Shown here: in pieces, positions 11,193 to 23,669 of the stretch
How the letters are laid out: every line of letters begins with the position of its first letter
Position numbering within the stretch: position 1 is the first letter of the stretch
Made by a program: the position numbers and the translations under genes
Source of the DNA: Fagopyrum homotropicum
Lineage: Eukaryota > Streptophyta > Magnoliopsida > Caryophyllales > Polygonaceae
Reading direction: 5' to 3'
Length of the DNA: 64,000 nt
Assembly (NCBI GenBank): GCA_033239125.1
Contig: BSWB01000002.1
Span: 50,565,001-50,629,000, forward strand
Notes under the pieces: model-generated
Told to the model about the DNA's origin: nothing
What the model saw: the letters and a program-made list of their open reading frames with translations, nothing else
Database searches by the model: none

Positions 11193-12353
11193 TGTTCGCT
11201 CCAAAAGGTGTGTGCAAGCTTTAAAATTTATAACCCAAGAAGTATGCTTGAACAATATGCGAATCCGCAGTGTACGGATCAATTGTAATAAAAGCAAGAA
11301 TTCCAGGGGTCGAACACAGGGACAATGGTGAAACAAAGCACAGAATCAGGTAGTCAAATGTTGCTAATAACTACGAATTAAAGCAATCAAAGATGATGTA
11401 AAAGTCAAGTAAAGGGAAATGTGGATTCTAGGGATTAAAGCATCTAGTTGTGGTTCCGACTCAAGATTTCAAAGGATAACGCGGACAAAGTAGAGGTTTG
11501 CAAAGGAAAGGTGTTACTAAGGTGGGAATAGATTACCGGATAAGTCTCACTCCTCACTATCCCAAACCAAAGCTCCTATTACCGGGTAAGTCTCAAGGTA
11601 CTAAGGAAATGAACTATAATATCAAACCAACCTACCATCCAAGGGAATAGAATCAACCTTTACCGGGTAAGTCTCAGGCTAACCCACAAAGATGGGATGA
11701 AGGCACACTCAAACCCCAATAAAGGATAAGCCTTTATTACCTACACTCATGATCTTAGGTAAACAAACAAAGGAATCACCAGGTAAGTCTCATCCTAGGC
11801 TTGCATTGAACCAGAAAAGGTGTAATAAGGATAGCATTTGGCAAACTTGAACTCTTAACTCATATAGGGTTCAGGAAAGGTTCCCCTCGTTCAGTAATAT
11901 TCCACCCCGGCCGAGATGTTCAATGACTGAGCGAGGTGTTCCAGGGTTGAGGTAAAGACTCGAGCTTTCAGGGTCCTGCTGGGATTGAGATCATTCTATC
12001 ATCGTCTTTCCCACAACTTTCAGCCAATCACCCTAGAATCGCATAAGAAACTAAGCCAACAATCATCATGATAACAATAATCAAATTTATAGGAAAGGAA
12101 TCAATATTCGAACAAGAAAACCTTAAGAAAAATGTCTCAATAACTTAATCAAACAATCAACAAACAAGTGTTCCTCAGTCACAAATCAGCAAAGACAACA
12201 AACCAAAAGCAATCTAAGAAAATCTTACAAACTCCTTCAAAAGCCAACTCCAACTATGATTCCTTCCTTCCTTGAACTTCAATCCTTCAATGCTTCCTTC
12301 AATGCTTCCTTCAACTCTTCCTTCAAAACTCCAAAAAATCCCTCAATTGATGG
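11193..12353 (-). repeat. 5' LTR of B1, 3' portion (R/U5 side)
   Basis: This is homologous, inverted, to about 29565-30700. It contains four copies of TTACC[C/G]GGTAA-type palindromes followed by GTCTC (11530-11790) and a second, degenerate cluster of the family palindrome at about 11890-11960. Element F interrupts it at 12354. GATGG at 12349-12353 is the left copy of F's target duplication, with one mismatch to GCTGG. Confidence 0.85.
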
Positions 12354-14999
12354 TGTAACACCCTGAATTCTCATAACTCGGGACATTACTAGTTAGGACC
12401 TCACAATGGGTCCCGACCTCAGCTTAACAACAATATTACTAGGATCTTGCAACAAGACACAAATAAGAAAAACCAAAATTTATAAAATAGTATTTTAAAG
12501 AGATGAATGCAACAACGTTTAACAGCCTATACTACTTAAACCACAAAAAGACTAATTGTCTTTAACACGAAGAAAAAACCACAAGGTAAACACCCAACCC
12601 CACTCTAAGAAGTACGGAGACCCGGCTGACCACTACTTCCGGATCACTCAACTGCTGTTCTAACCTACGGTAAATCTAAAAACACAACAAAACAACCATT
12701 AGCTAGTTATCTAAACATTAGGAGAATAATAATAGCACACACACATAAAAATAATAAACACCCATCATGCTTACAAACAAGTCCATTTATTATCTTCATT
12801 TAAGTCATTCACTCTAATGATACTTATTTTGTGACACGAGGGATTCCCAAACCTCGCCTACGCCCCCGTGTACCCATCAGGAGTGGATCCGATGCATCTC
12901 ACCGTGTACCTGTATGGTCTGGGTATAGAGAACCTCCCAGTCTCCTGGCAGAGCTGGGCAGTGATGTCACGGCCCGTTATACATACACTTGGGCCTTAAA
13001 ACATAATAACCACGGTCGTCCTAACAAGTTGTTATTTATTATAACACACATTGTACACACACAACCATCATCACCCAACTAAAATCCAGAAACCAGCTAA
13101 GTAAGTCGCAAGGACTTACCTTGATCACAAATCGTTTTCTCAAATCTCAACTCGGTCCGAACCCGTGGTAACTCAAAACGCCTGTCAAATAAGGCATGTC
13201 GATCAAAATCACATCCAGATGTCCAACCTCATGCGAAGGAATTACGGAAAAAGCTCTCTTACGGCAAAAGACCATTTTACCCTTAGTGCCGAAAATTCTC
13301 AAAGTCTATCATTAAAATATAACATTCATATTTAGAACTTGTTTCCAAAATTTGGTTCTCACGGATAGCTTACTTAGAGGTTATAAGATCAATTTCAAAC
13401 ACTTGTCAAAGAGAACTACATTATCCTTTCTCCGGTTATTCCACTTAAATACTTATGTGTGTGTACGTATATTATACGTTACTCTTACTCATCTATGTAT
13501 ATATATACTTATGTATATATACACTCTACCTATTCACACATAAACACTTATGTTTCCCATCCCACTATCTATACGTACCTATGTACCCGGCACCGATACA
13601 TGTATCTTTATTTCTATCTCTCATAATTACCTCTATGTACACACATGTATAACACTGCACGCCTCACTATCTCTACATCAATATATAAACTTATCAGTCA
13701 TATACCTATACAAAAATCTATATATTTACCTATAAAAACTCACACTCTCAGCCATACATTGTCTATATATATATACCTGTGCACACACTGTACGGAGGCT
13801 CACTCACCTTTTATACATATACTGGTATATATTTATTACCCTCATACATCTGTACATACTTATATATATACATCATCCTTATACATGTATAAATACTTAT
13901 ATATATTCCACTATTTTACATTTATATATATATATACTTATATATATATATATAATCCACTATTATACATTCATATATACTTATATACATATTCGTCTCT
14001 TCCAGCCCTTCATCTATCTATATACCAGTTTAAATATACTGCACTAAACTTATACATAAACACTCACACATTTCCTACCTCTCTATACCCATATACGTAT
14101 ATAACCGCAAGCTGAAGAGGCTTACTTACCCATCTCGACTACTCGTCACGCACTCGGAGATGAACCGCGGCTCAGTACGGTCCTACAAAGTGGTTGTCTC
14201 AAAGGGTCTAAGCTGGCTCGGTGCTTGCCCTTCCCCACGCCTCACCACCCCCCCTGGCTCGCTTCTGCAGGTCTCGCAAAACCCAAGCTCGCTCGATTAG
14301 CAGTGAAAGAGGAGAGTACAGAGGGGAGAGACGAACACTCACCGGTGTTGTGTCGATCGTCCACTACAGTGCTTCACCGGCGTCCCTAAGTGCGGCTGGT
14401 GGTCGACGGTTCCAAGTGGTCGCCTGTTGTGTTGCTGAGACGTCGCTGTCGGTCGCGCGAGTTGCTGATTCGGACCTTGGGAATGATTGAGCAGCTCGAG
14501 GTGGCAGGCGACGATGGGCAGGCGAGTCGACGACGCTTCGATACTTCCCGGCGTGCAACAGCGGCTTCGATCCCAGGCGTGCAGCGGTCTTCTTCTCCAG
14601 TCGTGTCGTTGGGTAAGAGTAGGAGAAGCGGCAGATTTGTTTAGTAATTAGTTTTAGAATTAGGTTAAGCTTTAGGGTTAGATTAAGTTTAGGATTAGGT
14701 TAATTAGGTTGGTCTTGGGCCGGCTGAAGACATGGGCCAGCAAATTGGGCCGGTTCAGTTCATTTATTTAATATGGGATGATAGCTAAAATATTATTCGT
14801 ACGGGACCGCTCCTCGGTTTTTATTTAAAAAAAACGGAATTATTTCTGATTACATAATTTTATTATTTTGTGTGGATTAAGGTCACATAAAATAATAAAA
14901 TTTAAATCTCGTTTTATTTTTATTTTAGGGTAAAGATTGACGGATCGGAATCCGGTTAAATTTGGTATTAAACGGAGTTTAAAATTTTTGGGTATTACA
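12354..14999 (-). repeat. 3' LTR of F
   Basis: 2646 bp, near-identical to 19463-22108 with scattered substitutions and small balanced indels. It has a gene-poor part, a long TA-rich microsatellite (about 13440-14110), a GC-richer block (about 14160-14640) and an AT-rich end. The ORFs seen here (for example 12831-13082) recur in both LTRs and match no family I know. Confidence 0.93.
13440..14110. repeat. TA/CA-rich low-complexity block inside the F LTR
   Basis: Runs of TATATA and ACTTATATATA alternate with CACACA-like stretches. The same block is at about 20550-21215 in the other LTR with different TA-run lengths. Open frames through it are low-complexity artefacts. Confidence 0.85.
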
Positions 15000-15232
15000 T
15001 CAGTGCCCTCTTAAAAGAAGTTTCGTCCCGAAACTTAGAATAATGTGACTAATCAATCGACTTTCTCTGTAAAACTTAGTTTCATAAAAATTTCCGTTTT
15101 CTACCATGCAACTACTCAATCATCACGCTCAGACTCACATCACAAAAACATAATCATTCACTCCAATATAAAAACATGAATGGTCAAACAACATAATAAC
15201 CGAGTACTAACTCGTCGATACAAAAGTAACAT

Positions 15233-15469
15233 CTAAACCCGCAGAAACTCGGGATAAATTCGTCTAATACTCTCCTCTGTCTCCCAAGTGGTCTCATCAG
15301 CTCCTCGTCTAGACCACTGGATCCTCAACATTGGTATCTCCTTGGACCACAGACGTCTAATAATGCGCTCCAGGACAGCTATTGGGTACTCCACAAATGT
15401 ATGGTCGGTTTCCACTATCAGATCCTCATGACTAAGGATGTGTCTCTGGTTTGGTAGGTACCCTCTCAA
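15233..15469 (-). pseudogene. Chromodomain-like C-terminus of chromovirus pol
   Basis: A 78-codon frame contains DLIVETDHTFVEYPIAVLE, then IPMLRIQWSRRGADETTWE and a YPEFL end. This is the pattern of the last segment of Tekay/Del-type polyproteins, where integrase is followed by a chromodomain with a conserved W...ATWE core (family knowledge). It lies close to the 3' LTR, as expected. The upstream integrase sequence that should lead into it is not recognisable. It would direct integration toward particular chromatin if expressed, but is probably a remnant. Confidence 0.65.
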
Positions 15470-18400
15470 CGGTTTGGTTTTCTAGACTTACTTCCAACTC
15501 TTTTGACGACTCTACCAATTTTCGAAAGTTCCCGACTATCGGTTCTGAATTAATGATCTTAAACTTCTGTCGGCACTTTACTAAGTGTCTAATGCTCTTT
15601 GTAATACAAACTGCTTGGCCCGATTTCCTCAATGTGACCTAATCGGATCGTTCCTTAACTAATGGGTTTTCACCTATTTCTTATCAAGCTTTCAAATTCA
15701 TATAACTCAAAATAACACCCACACCCAAGTGGGACTTTTCATATAGATCTCTAATTCCTTAACTTGAAATCAGAGTTAACCTAACATTGATCTTCTTCCT
15801 CTGTGGGTTGTGTGCCTACCACGCTTCTGTTGTAACACCCATTAGGCACAATGGCGTGTTTCTGAGGGTCTACATGATTTACTCAACTTCCGCCTATACT
15901 TCTCTTCTAATACTAGCAAGATCCTCTTCAAACAGACCCTTACTCTCTTACTCAATTGTAGTCTGTTCTTAACCAACTAGCAAGTAACTTCTAACCCGAT
16001 TCTCTCCATATCCTTAGATCACCCCAAAAGGTTGTCGTTGCCTACTTGGGGAATCCTCCAAGGCATCGGTAAAGTTATCTCTTAACTTCGCAGTCACTAA
16101 TATCTCCTCTTAACGGTACCTACTCGTCAATATCAACCAACACTTACACGTCCTCAATGGATGTCGGTCAGTCTATAATTGACTCGTCTCAATATCCCGG
16201 ACTTGCTCTTCTCATACCTATACTGGCGTTAAATTCTTGGTGAGGTTCATCTGCTCGATTAATCCTTTCATGCTTCGCTAATTCGTTTTATCTTCCACAC
16301 ATCTGTTTCCTTAGGCTAAATCTACTTCTCGAGCCCAACTGGGTCATTCATCTTGACCTAAATAGTCATTCCAAGTCTTCAACGATAGTTGGGAAGTGTC
16401 TTTGTAGTTCTGATGACTTTAGCTATCATCCCCTTGCGGCTCCCTTTGCATGGACCGTCGGTGTTGATGACTTAGGTCCCGTGATAATTGGGGTTACCTT
16501 GGACTTTCGATTCCACCAAGGCCGTTCTCCTATATACATTCCTTCGCTGGTGTCACCGGCAATATTGCCTTCATGAAACTCCGTTGTTTCCGCTACAGGG
16601 CTTCGACTCTTTCATACAGGCATTGCGATTTCCTTTAAATTCCTATATCTTTGAGGAGGTCAAAACCTCTCCACACTTGTAAAGTCTACATTTTGCTTCT
16701 ACACTCCATTGTAGGTATCCCTTCCATACACCTTAGACCCTCAAATCCGGGTCGACATTTTATCTCTTTTGGTCTCTCAAGCTTGTCTTCTGAAATCTTC
16801 TACTAGGTGACTCGTCTTATAACAATTTCTTCCCCTGAGTCGGTCTCAAATTTCAGTTGATCATTACTGCCCATTTCATGTTAGGATTTCAATTACGTTG
16901 TACTCTTGCATAGATTCTCCAAAGGCATCCTCATCTCAACACGTTAATCAAATTTAGCAAGACCCGCCTTTTGATACATGACTTTCCTTCTTACCGGTCA
17001 AGTTATTCTTTTGGTTTACACTTTATCCATCCTAGCATTATCGGTCCAATATGTATGACTTTTATTAAACACCTATTGGTGCCATTTTCGTAAGAACCTC
17101 TGTTGTATATGATTTTCTCAAAATAAAAATTCTTGGCTCGCATTTATTAGGTTTTCCTTATACTCATGTCGTTTAAATCTTTACCATCAGTATGATAGTT
17201 AAATCCCTTTGAGTTTCCTCGTATACACCTTACGGATTACGTTGGTTGGTCTTATTACTTTCATCCACTCTTATGTCATCAGTCCAGCTTGAATTTTCAT
17301 TGGAGTACCTCCATTTCTCATTAAACTTTTATATACACACTTTTCGGTAATCATTTCATTGGGGTAATACCGGATCCATATAACAACCTTTAATCATTCA
17401 ACTTTACTCCTTCTCGTGTCTGCTCTAGCCAACATGTAGATTCCATCTGCAATCACCTCACAACTCGACCACACATTTCACCAAGGCTTTAAATCATACT
17501 CTCTATGTTTGTGCCTCCTCTGTAATTCCAATTATTCTATGTCACATCTTTAATCACAAGGGTTTCCCTTGTCAATATAGACAATTTGACCCCACCTTTT
17601 TCTCGGAGGAGCACCATCAGTCCTACTTGTGTGGAATGCTAAGACATAGAACATGTTCACAATCATCTGTTTGTTCTTACTCTTTTAGTTCTTCTTACAG
17701 GGATCCCTTCATACTAACTTTGATATGTATCTTTCCTTAGTCAGTAGTAAGTAACTACTCATAACAATTCCCTTTACACCGTTACTATCATCAATGGTCA
17801 TTCCCGACTGTCAAGAGCTTCTCGTTAATTTCTTTATTAGAGTTATCATATTGGACTCATTCAATGTTACCATCAAGGCTACTAGTTCTTGTATTGATTT
17901 AACTTCACCATTGTCGTCGTTGATCTCTAGAAGAAATTCACCAGTTGTCGGTAAATTTCCTTTATAACCTTGTGGTTATTAATCTTATCTGTCAACCAAC
18001 CATCACTAGTTAGCCAACATGTGTAAATTCTCTGTTGTTACCAATTAGTCTGTATTTGACCTTCTATAAGATCGTAGAGTTACTTTGCTTCTATCTCTTT
18101 TGAGGTGTGATATACAAGGTGGAAATTATATCTCTTCCATTTATATTCCCTTAGCTCCTTCTACAAATTACACTCCTATAAGAGTACTATACTTTTACGA
18201 GTCTAGTTGTATCTTCGTCTTCCGTCAACGGACTTATAAATTTCTCTACGATAACTTGTAGACATTTCTCCATGATTCTTTTTACCCGAGTCATTGTCCC
18301 CTTGTTGTTCTCTGTTATGACCTGCTAGTGTTATTAACTTAAATCCCTTCGTGAGTGAGAAGTTATTAGAGATTCAAGACTATTCTCCTACACCCTCCTT

Positions 18401-19447
18401 CCTTGGGGTGCTGCTTGTACTTCCACCTTTATAGAAATCCGGTCCTTGTTGGATCCCGATCCTTGTTGTAATTCTCGTGTGTTCTAGGAGGTCACACCAC
18501 TTCCATGTCGGTGAAATCGGCCTTCCCCTTTCTAGCAATCTATAAGCTTTCATTTTGCGGCTCTTTAATTCTTCGTATCGGCTGGAAAATGTATCTCATC
18601 TTGACTCCTACGCTTATGATCGTCTCGGTTTCCCATCTTGATTGTGGTGGCAAGTAGCTTGTCGAGAGTGATCATCTTCCATTCTGCTTATAGCCTCAAA
18701 CTTTCATCTTCTGGTCTGACAGTAAGCTTAGATTCAATGCCTCTTGTCTGGATCGCTACTATATTTCACCTTGACTTTCTTGCCATGCGTGTTTCTGAAG
18801 GTATCCGCTTTGTTTGTAACGTCACTTTACACCACACTTGAAAGAACCTATGGGTTGTCTCTTCCAATTTGTACATTTGTCGGTCATCAAACGCTTTTCC
18901 GTAACTACACTCATGTATTTTCCTTCATTTGGTCCTATTGATTTGACTCGGGGTTCCCTTCTTGTCATCGTCGTTGGTGTTGTCTTTTAGTCTTCACTTT
19001 TCCGTCTCGACATTCCTTAACAAGTTCGAAGAACTTGTCCGGACGTTCTCCTACCTTAATGCTCATAAGCTGAGCATACTTATCCTTACGTTGAAACCCT
19101 TCAATTATACTTAGGTGTGTCAACTGAATGAGGATCTCATTCTGTTATCTCAGTTAAGGGCATAACATAACTATAATTTCTACTAATCTTCGGCATATAC
19201 TTATCTATATCACATATCTTTATAACCAAGCTAATAAGTCCAACTAAAGTAAAACCTAAAGTCCATACTAAGCATACTGAGATCCGCGGTAGTAGTGGTG
19301 GTCAGCCGTACTTTTCTATCCCCAACTAGTCTATGCATGCATTTGGAAACCAAAATTCTTTTTAAAACTTAGATCCCTTTTCGGGTTCTGCTTAAGTACT
19401 TATTCGGTCTTTCAGAAGATTTCAAGTGTCATTGTTGCCAACCTAGA

Positions 19448-19459
19448 GCTCTGATACCA
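19448..19459 (-). promoter_or_regulatory. Primer-binding site of F (initiator tRNA-Met type)
   Basis: The minus strand reads TGGTATCAGAGC, three bases from the LTR end at 19463. This fixes the orientation of F as minus. Confidence 0.88.
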
Positions 19460-19462
19460 TGT

Positions 19463-22108
19463 TGTAACACCCCGAATTCTCAGAACTCGGGACATTACTA
19501 GTTAGGACCTCACAATGGGTCCCGACCTCAGCTTGACAACAATATTACTAGGATCTTGCAACAAGACACAAATAAGAAAAACCGAAATTTATAAAATAGT
19601 ATTTTAAAGAGATGAATGCAACAACGTTTAACAGCCTATACTACTTAAACCACAAAAAGACTAATTGTCTTTAACACGAAGAAAAAACCACAAGGTAGAC
19701 ACCCAACCCCACTCTAAGAAGTACGAAGACCCGGTTGACCACTACTTCCGGATCACTCAGTTGCTGTTCTAACCTACGGTAAATCTAAAAACACAACAAA
19801 ACAACCATTAGCTAGTTATCTAAACATTAGGAGAATAATAATAGCACACACACATAAAAATAATAAACACCCATCATGCTTACAAACAAGTCCATTTATT
19901 ATCTTCATTTAAGTCATTCACTCTAATGATACTTATTTTGTGACACGAGGGATTCCCAAACCTCGCCTACGCCCCCGTGTACCCATCAGGAGTGGATCCG
20001 ATGCATCTCACCGTGTACCTGTATGGTCTGGGTATAGAGAACCTCCCAGTCTCCTGGCAGAGCTGGGCAGTGATGTCACGGCCCGTTATACATACACTTG
20101 GGCCTTAAAACATAATAACCACGGTCGTCCTAACAAGTTGTTATTTATTATAACACACATTGTACACACACAACCATCATCACCCAACTAAAATCCAGAA
20201 ACCAGCTAAGTAAGTCGCAAGGACTTACCTTGATCACAAATCGTTTTCTCAAATCTCAACTCGGTCCGAACCCGTGGTAACTCAAACGCCTGTCAAATAA
20301 GGCATGTCGATCAAAATCACATCCAGATGTCCAACCTCATGCGAAGGAATTACGGAAAAAGCTCTCTTACGGCAAAAGACCATTTTACCCTTAGTGCCAA
20401 AAATTCTCAAAGTCTATCATTAAAATATAACATTCATATTTAGAACTTGTTTCCAAAATTTGGTTCTCACGGATAGCTTACTTAGAGGTTATAAGATCAA
20501 TTTCAAACACTTGTCAAAGAGAACTACATTATCCTTTCTCCGTTTATTCCACTTAAATACTTATGTGTGTGTACGTATATTATACGTTACTCTTACTCAT
20601 CTATGTATATATATACTTATGTATATATACACTCTACCTATTCACACATAAACACTTATGTTTCCCATCCCATACCTATCTATACGTACCTATGTACCCG
20701 GCACCGATACATGTATCTTTATTTCTATCTCTCATAATTACCTCTATGTACACACACGTATAACACTGCACGCCTCACTATCTCTACATCAATATATAAA
20801 CTTATCAGTCATATACCTATAAAAAAATCTATATATTTACCTATAAAAACTCACACTCTCAGCCATACATTGTCTATATATATATACCTGTGCACACACT
20901 GTACAGAGGCTCACTCACCTTTTATACATATACTGGTATATATTTATTACCCTCATACATCTGTACATACTTATATATATATATACATCATCCTTATACA
21001 TGTATAAATACTTATATATATTCCACTGTTTTACATTTATATATATACATACTTATATATATATAATCCACTATTATACATTCATATATACTTATATACA
21101 TATTCGTCTCTTCCAGCCCTTCATCTATCTATATACCAGTTTAAATATACTGCACTAAACTTATACATAAACACTCACACATTTCCTACCTCTCTATACC
21201 CATATATGTATATAACCGCAAGCTGAAGAGGCTTACTTACCCATCTCGACTACTCGTCACGCACTCGGAGATGAACCGCGGCTCAGTACGGTCCTACAAA
21301 GTGGCTGTCGTAGAGGGTCTAAGCTGGCTCGGTGCTTGCCCTTCCCCACGCCTCACCACCCCCCTAGCTCGCTTCTGCAGGTCTCACAAAACCCAAGCTC
21401 GCTCGATTAGTAGTGAAAGAGGAGAGTACAAAGGGGGGAGACGAACACTCATCGGTGCTGTGTCGATCGTCCACTGCAGCGCTTCACCGGTGTCCCTAAG
21501 CGCGGCCGGTGGTCGACAGTTCCGGTGGTTGCCTGTTGTGTTGCTGAGACGTCGCTGTCGGTCGCGCGAGTTGCTGATTCGGACCTTGGGAGTGGTTGAG
21601 CAGGTCGAGGCGGCAGGCGACGATGGGCAGGCGAGTCAACGACGCTTCGATACTTCCCGGCGTGCAATAGCGGCTTCGATCCTAGGCGTGCAGCAGTCTT
21701 CTTCTCCAGTCGTGCCGTCGGGTAAGAGAAGGAGAAGCGGTAGATTTGTTTAGTAATTAGTTTTAGAATTAGGTTAAGCTTTAGGGTTAGATTAAGTTTA
21801 GGATTAGGTTAATTAGGTTGGTCTTGGGCCGGCTGAAGATATGGGCCAGCAAATTGGGCCGGTTCAGTTCATTTATTTAATATGGGATGATAGCTAAAAT
21901 ATTATTCGTACGGGACCGCACCTCGGTTTTTATTTAAAAAAAACGGAATTATTTCTGATTACATAATTTTATTATTTTGTGTGGATTAAGGTCACATAAA
22001 AGAATAAAATTTAAATCTCGTTTTATATTTATTTTAGGGTAAAGATTGACGGATCGGAATCCGGTTAAATTTGGTATTAAACGGAGTTTAAAATTTTCGG
22101 GTATTACA
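19463..22108 (-). repeat. 5' LTR of F
   Basis: Partner of 12354-14999, the same 2646 bp. It has TG...CA ends on both strands and a 5-bp target duplication at 22109-22113. Visible differences from the partner are single-base changes and TA-run length changes. Confidence 0.93.
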
Positions 22109-22724
22109 GCTGGATGATCCAAGCATGGTTTAAACTTGTGGAAAATCCAACCTTTTATATAGGAGAATTATCTTCCAAAGATAATAATATCTTAAAAAGA
22201 TAATTTCCTATAAAATATATCTCTATCTCTTAAAATAAATCAGCCAAAAAATATCTTCCTTCCAGAAATCCAGCCAAAAATATAAGATATCCTCCTTCCA
22301 GAAATAAAAGATCTCAGCCAAAAATAAAGATCTCGCTGGCGACAAGATGTTCACCTCGGTCGGGACGCTCCTCAAGATCACCTCGGTCAAGGTGGTACTG
22401 TAGCTGACCGAGGTGAATCTTAAATGAATGTGAAATCTGTCGAATCTGGTCCAAAGTCAATCATCTTAATCATTTCCATGCTTCCTGAGATCTTCTTAAA
22501 ACTCCAGAATGTAGCTCCAATGACTCCTTAGCTTCCTTAGCTCCATTTCGATCCAAAACGTCCCATTTTACCTACAATTACAACGAAACTAGGTGTATAC
22601 CTCGATTCCCGCAAAGGTAGACAAAACAACAATATAATCAAAGAATATACATTCATACATGCAGATTTATGAAAATAAAACGTCTAAACTAACCCCAAAA
22701 TATAGACTATAATACATGCTATCA
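22109..22724 (-). repeat. 5' LTR of B1, 5' portion (U3 start)
   Basis: This resumes the B LTR after F. It is homologous, inverted, to 28944-29560 and 37221-37840. A family palindrome cluster lies at about 22345-22415. The LTR start TGATAGCATG on the minus strand ends at 22724. Confidence 0.87.
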
Positions 22725-23669
22725 ACACTTGTGTTTATGTTGAGGATATGCCTTAGGCATTTGTGAGCATTTTATGATCTCGATGTTTAGATTAAGGTTG
22801 TAGGTTGGTTATGGTTATGGAGACGAGTCTCCTAACCCTTGTAGTATGTGATAATGTGTGCCTTGCTATTGCAGGCGTCGATTACTTCCCCAAGGGGAAG
22901 CTGTGACGTGGTATTGGTTACGAGTATTACAGGTAAGTCCGTAGGACTTACTTAGCGTACAGTTGTGGATTTGTGTGATTGTGATGGTTGTGGGTGTTCA
23001 TATGATTGTGCATCCTAAACCGGACTAGGATGACCTTTTATTACATTAAATGGCCCAAGTGTATTATAACGGGCCGTGACCACTTGCCTCCGTCTGCGGG
23101 TAGGAGGAGGTGCCCTGAAGATGATTTCACAAGGGGGGACGAGTGATGATCACCCCCATGTAAAACCCCTGTGTTACGTTGGAAGGGACGAGGTTCTTAA
23201 GGCTCCTCGTGTTACAAAATAAGTTGAATTAGTAATGGAATAACGTAATGGAAAGATATAAATGAATGTGTGTGGCATTGCATGTTTGAGATATTGATGT
23301 CTGTTTGTGCTATTACCTTCATGCTTATTCTTTTCTGTTGCTAACGGTGTATACCGTGTTGTAGATGATCTGCAGGTTAGGAAGACTGCAGAGTGAGCCA
23401 GATGAGGTGACCATCCGAGGACTTCTGTACATTAGGGTTCCGTGGGATATGGGATCTTTTGTATCTGAAGTTTATGGATGTTGTTTTGTACCCGGCTTTG
23501 TGATTGTAAACCCTTTTGATGTATCTTATACAGTTTTATGTTTTTGGTTTTAATCTACTTGTGCCTTGTTGTAAGATCTCGTGAACTTGTTATCAGATTA
23601 GGGTCAGGATCCATTATGAGATCCTAACCCAATATGACACTCCGAGTCCCGCGGATTCTGGGTGTTACA
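22725..23669 (+). repeat. Tekay-like LTR G, 3' part, truncated on its left by B1
   Basis: It ends GGGTGTTACA at 23669 like an LTR terminus. It shares several blocks with the minus-strand reading of F's LTR: GTAAGTCC...GGACTTACTTAG (about 22931), CCCAAGTGTAT...ATAACGGGCCGTGAC (about 23045), and a CTCGTGT.ACAAAATAAG block (about 23205). It is therefore a related but distinct family in + orientation. It starts exactly where B1's LTR ends, so B1 probably inserted into it and its other part lies left of the window. Confidence 0.75.

Larger units (their letters stand above)
15000..19462 (-). other. Internal region of F without intact genes
   Basis: No gag, protease, RT, RNase H or integrase motif is readable in any frame, apart from the chromodomain end at 15233-15469. 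A short stretch near 19060 (YAQLMSIKVGERPDKFFEL, minus strand) could be a gag remnant but I cannot assign it. The rest (15650-19000) is pyrimidine-rich on the + strand and full of stops. Either pol decayed beyond recognition or the interior was replaced. Confidence 0.6.
12354..22108 (-). mobile_element. Tekay-like chromovirus F with two 2646-bp LTRs, mostly non-coding inside
   Basis: Two direct repeats of identical length, 12354-14999 and 19463-22108, begin TGTAACACC and end GGTATTACA on the + strand. Orientation is minus. An initiator-Met primer site (TGGTATCAGAGC) sits three bases inside the right repeat, and a purine-rich stretch (CTTTTAAGAGGG, minus strand) sits just inside the left one. 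The flanks GATGG (12349-12353) and GCTGG (22109-22113) are a 5-bp target duplication with one change; uninterrupted B LTRs read GCTGG at this site. The 4.46-kb interior keeps only a recognisable chromodomain C-terminus. It is probably a non-autonomous derivative mobilised by related elements (inference). Confidence 0.9.
3680..22724 (-). mobile_element. Athila-like Ty3/gypsy element B1, interrupted by A and F
   Basis: Read from the right: the 5' LTR begins TGATAGCATG at 22724, is split by F (12354-22108) and ends at 11193. Next come a tRNA-Asp-type primer site (11170-11186), gag from 10978, protease, RT with FMDD, RNase H to 6648, an ATHILA ORF-1-like reading frame (5837-4440) and 3' internal sequence to 3680, where A interrupts. 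No integrase was found between RNase H and the ATHILA frame. The FMDDF RT, the TGGCGCCGTTG primer site and the ATHILA ORF point to the Athila lineage (family knowledge). Element B2 on the other strand is a second copy of the same family. Confidence 0.88.

Noticed and set aside
12831..13082. Identical 83-codon open frame found twice (also 19940-20191), possible gene
   Set aside because: It is duplicated only because it lies in the two LTRs of element F. Its composition is LTR-like, it has no known motif, and the true transcript strand of F is the other one.
13455..14115. Several long open frames rich in Tyr, Ile, His and Leu
   Set aside because: They follow a TA/CA microsatellite in which stop codons are rare in some frames. 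They are not genes.
14640..14705. TTTAGGGTTAG-like stretch, possible interstitial telomere
   Set aside because: There are only isolated degenerate units, no TTTAGGG tandem run, and the stretch is present in both F LTRs as ordinary LTR sequence.
19440..19462. Possible tRNA gene because of the tRNA-like sequence
   Set aside because: It is only the 12-base primer-binding site beside the LTR. There is no cloverleaf. The same holds for 11170, 27985, 30707, 38989, 50534 and 52855.
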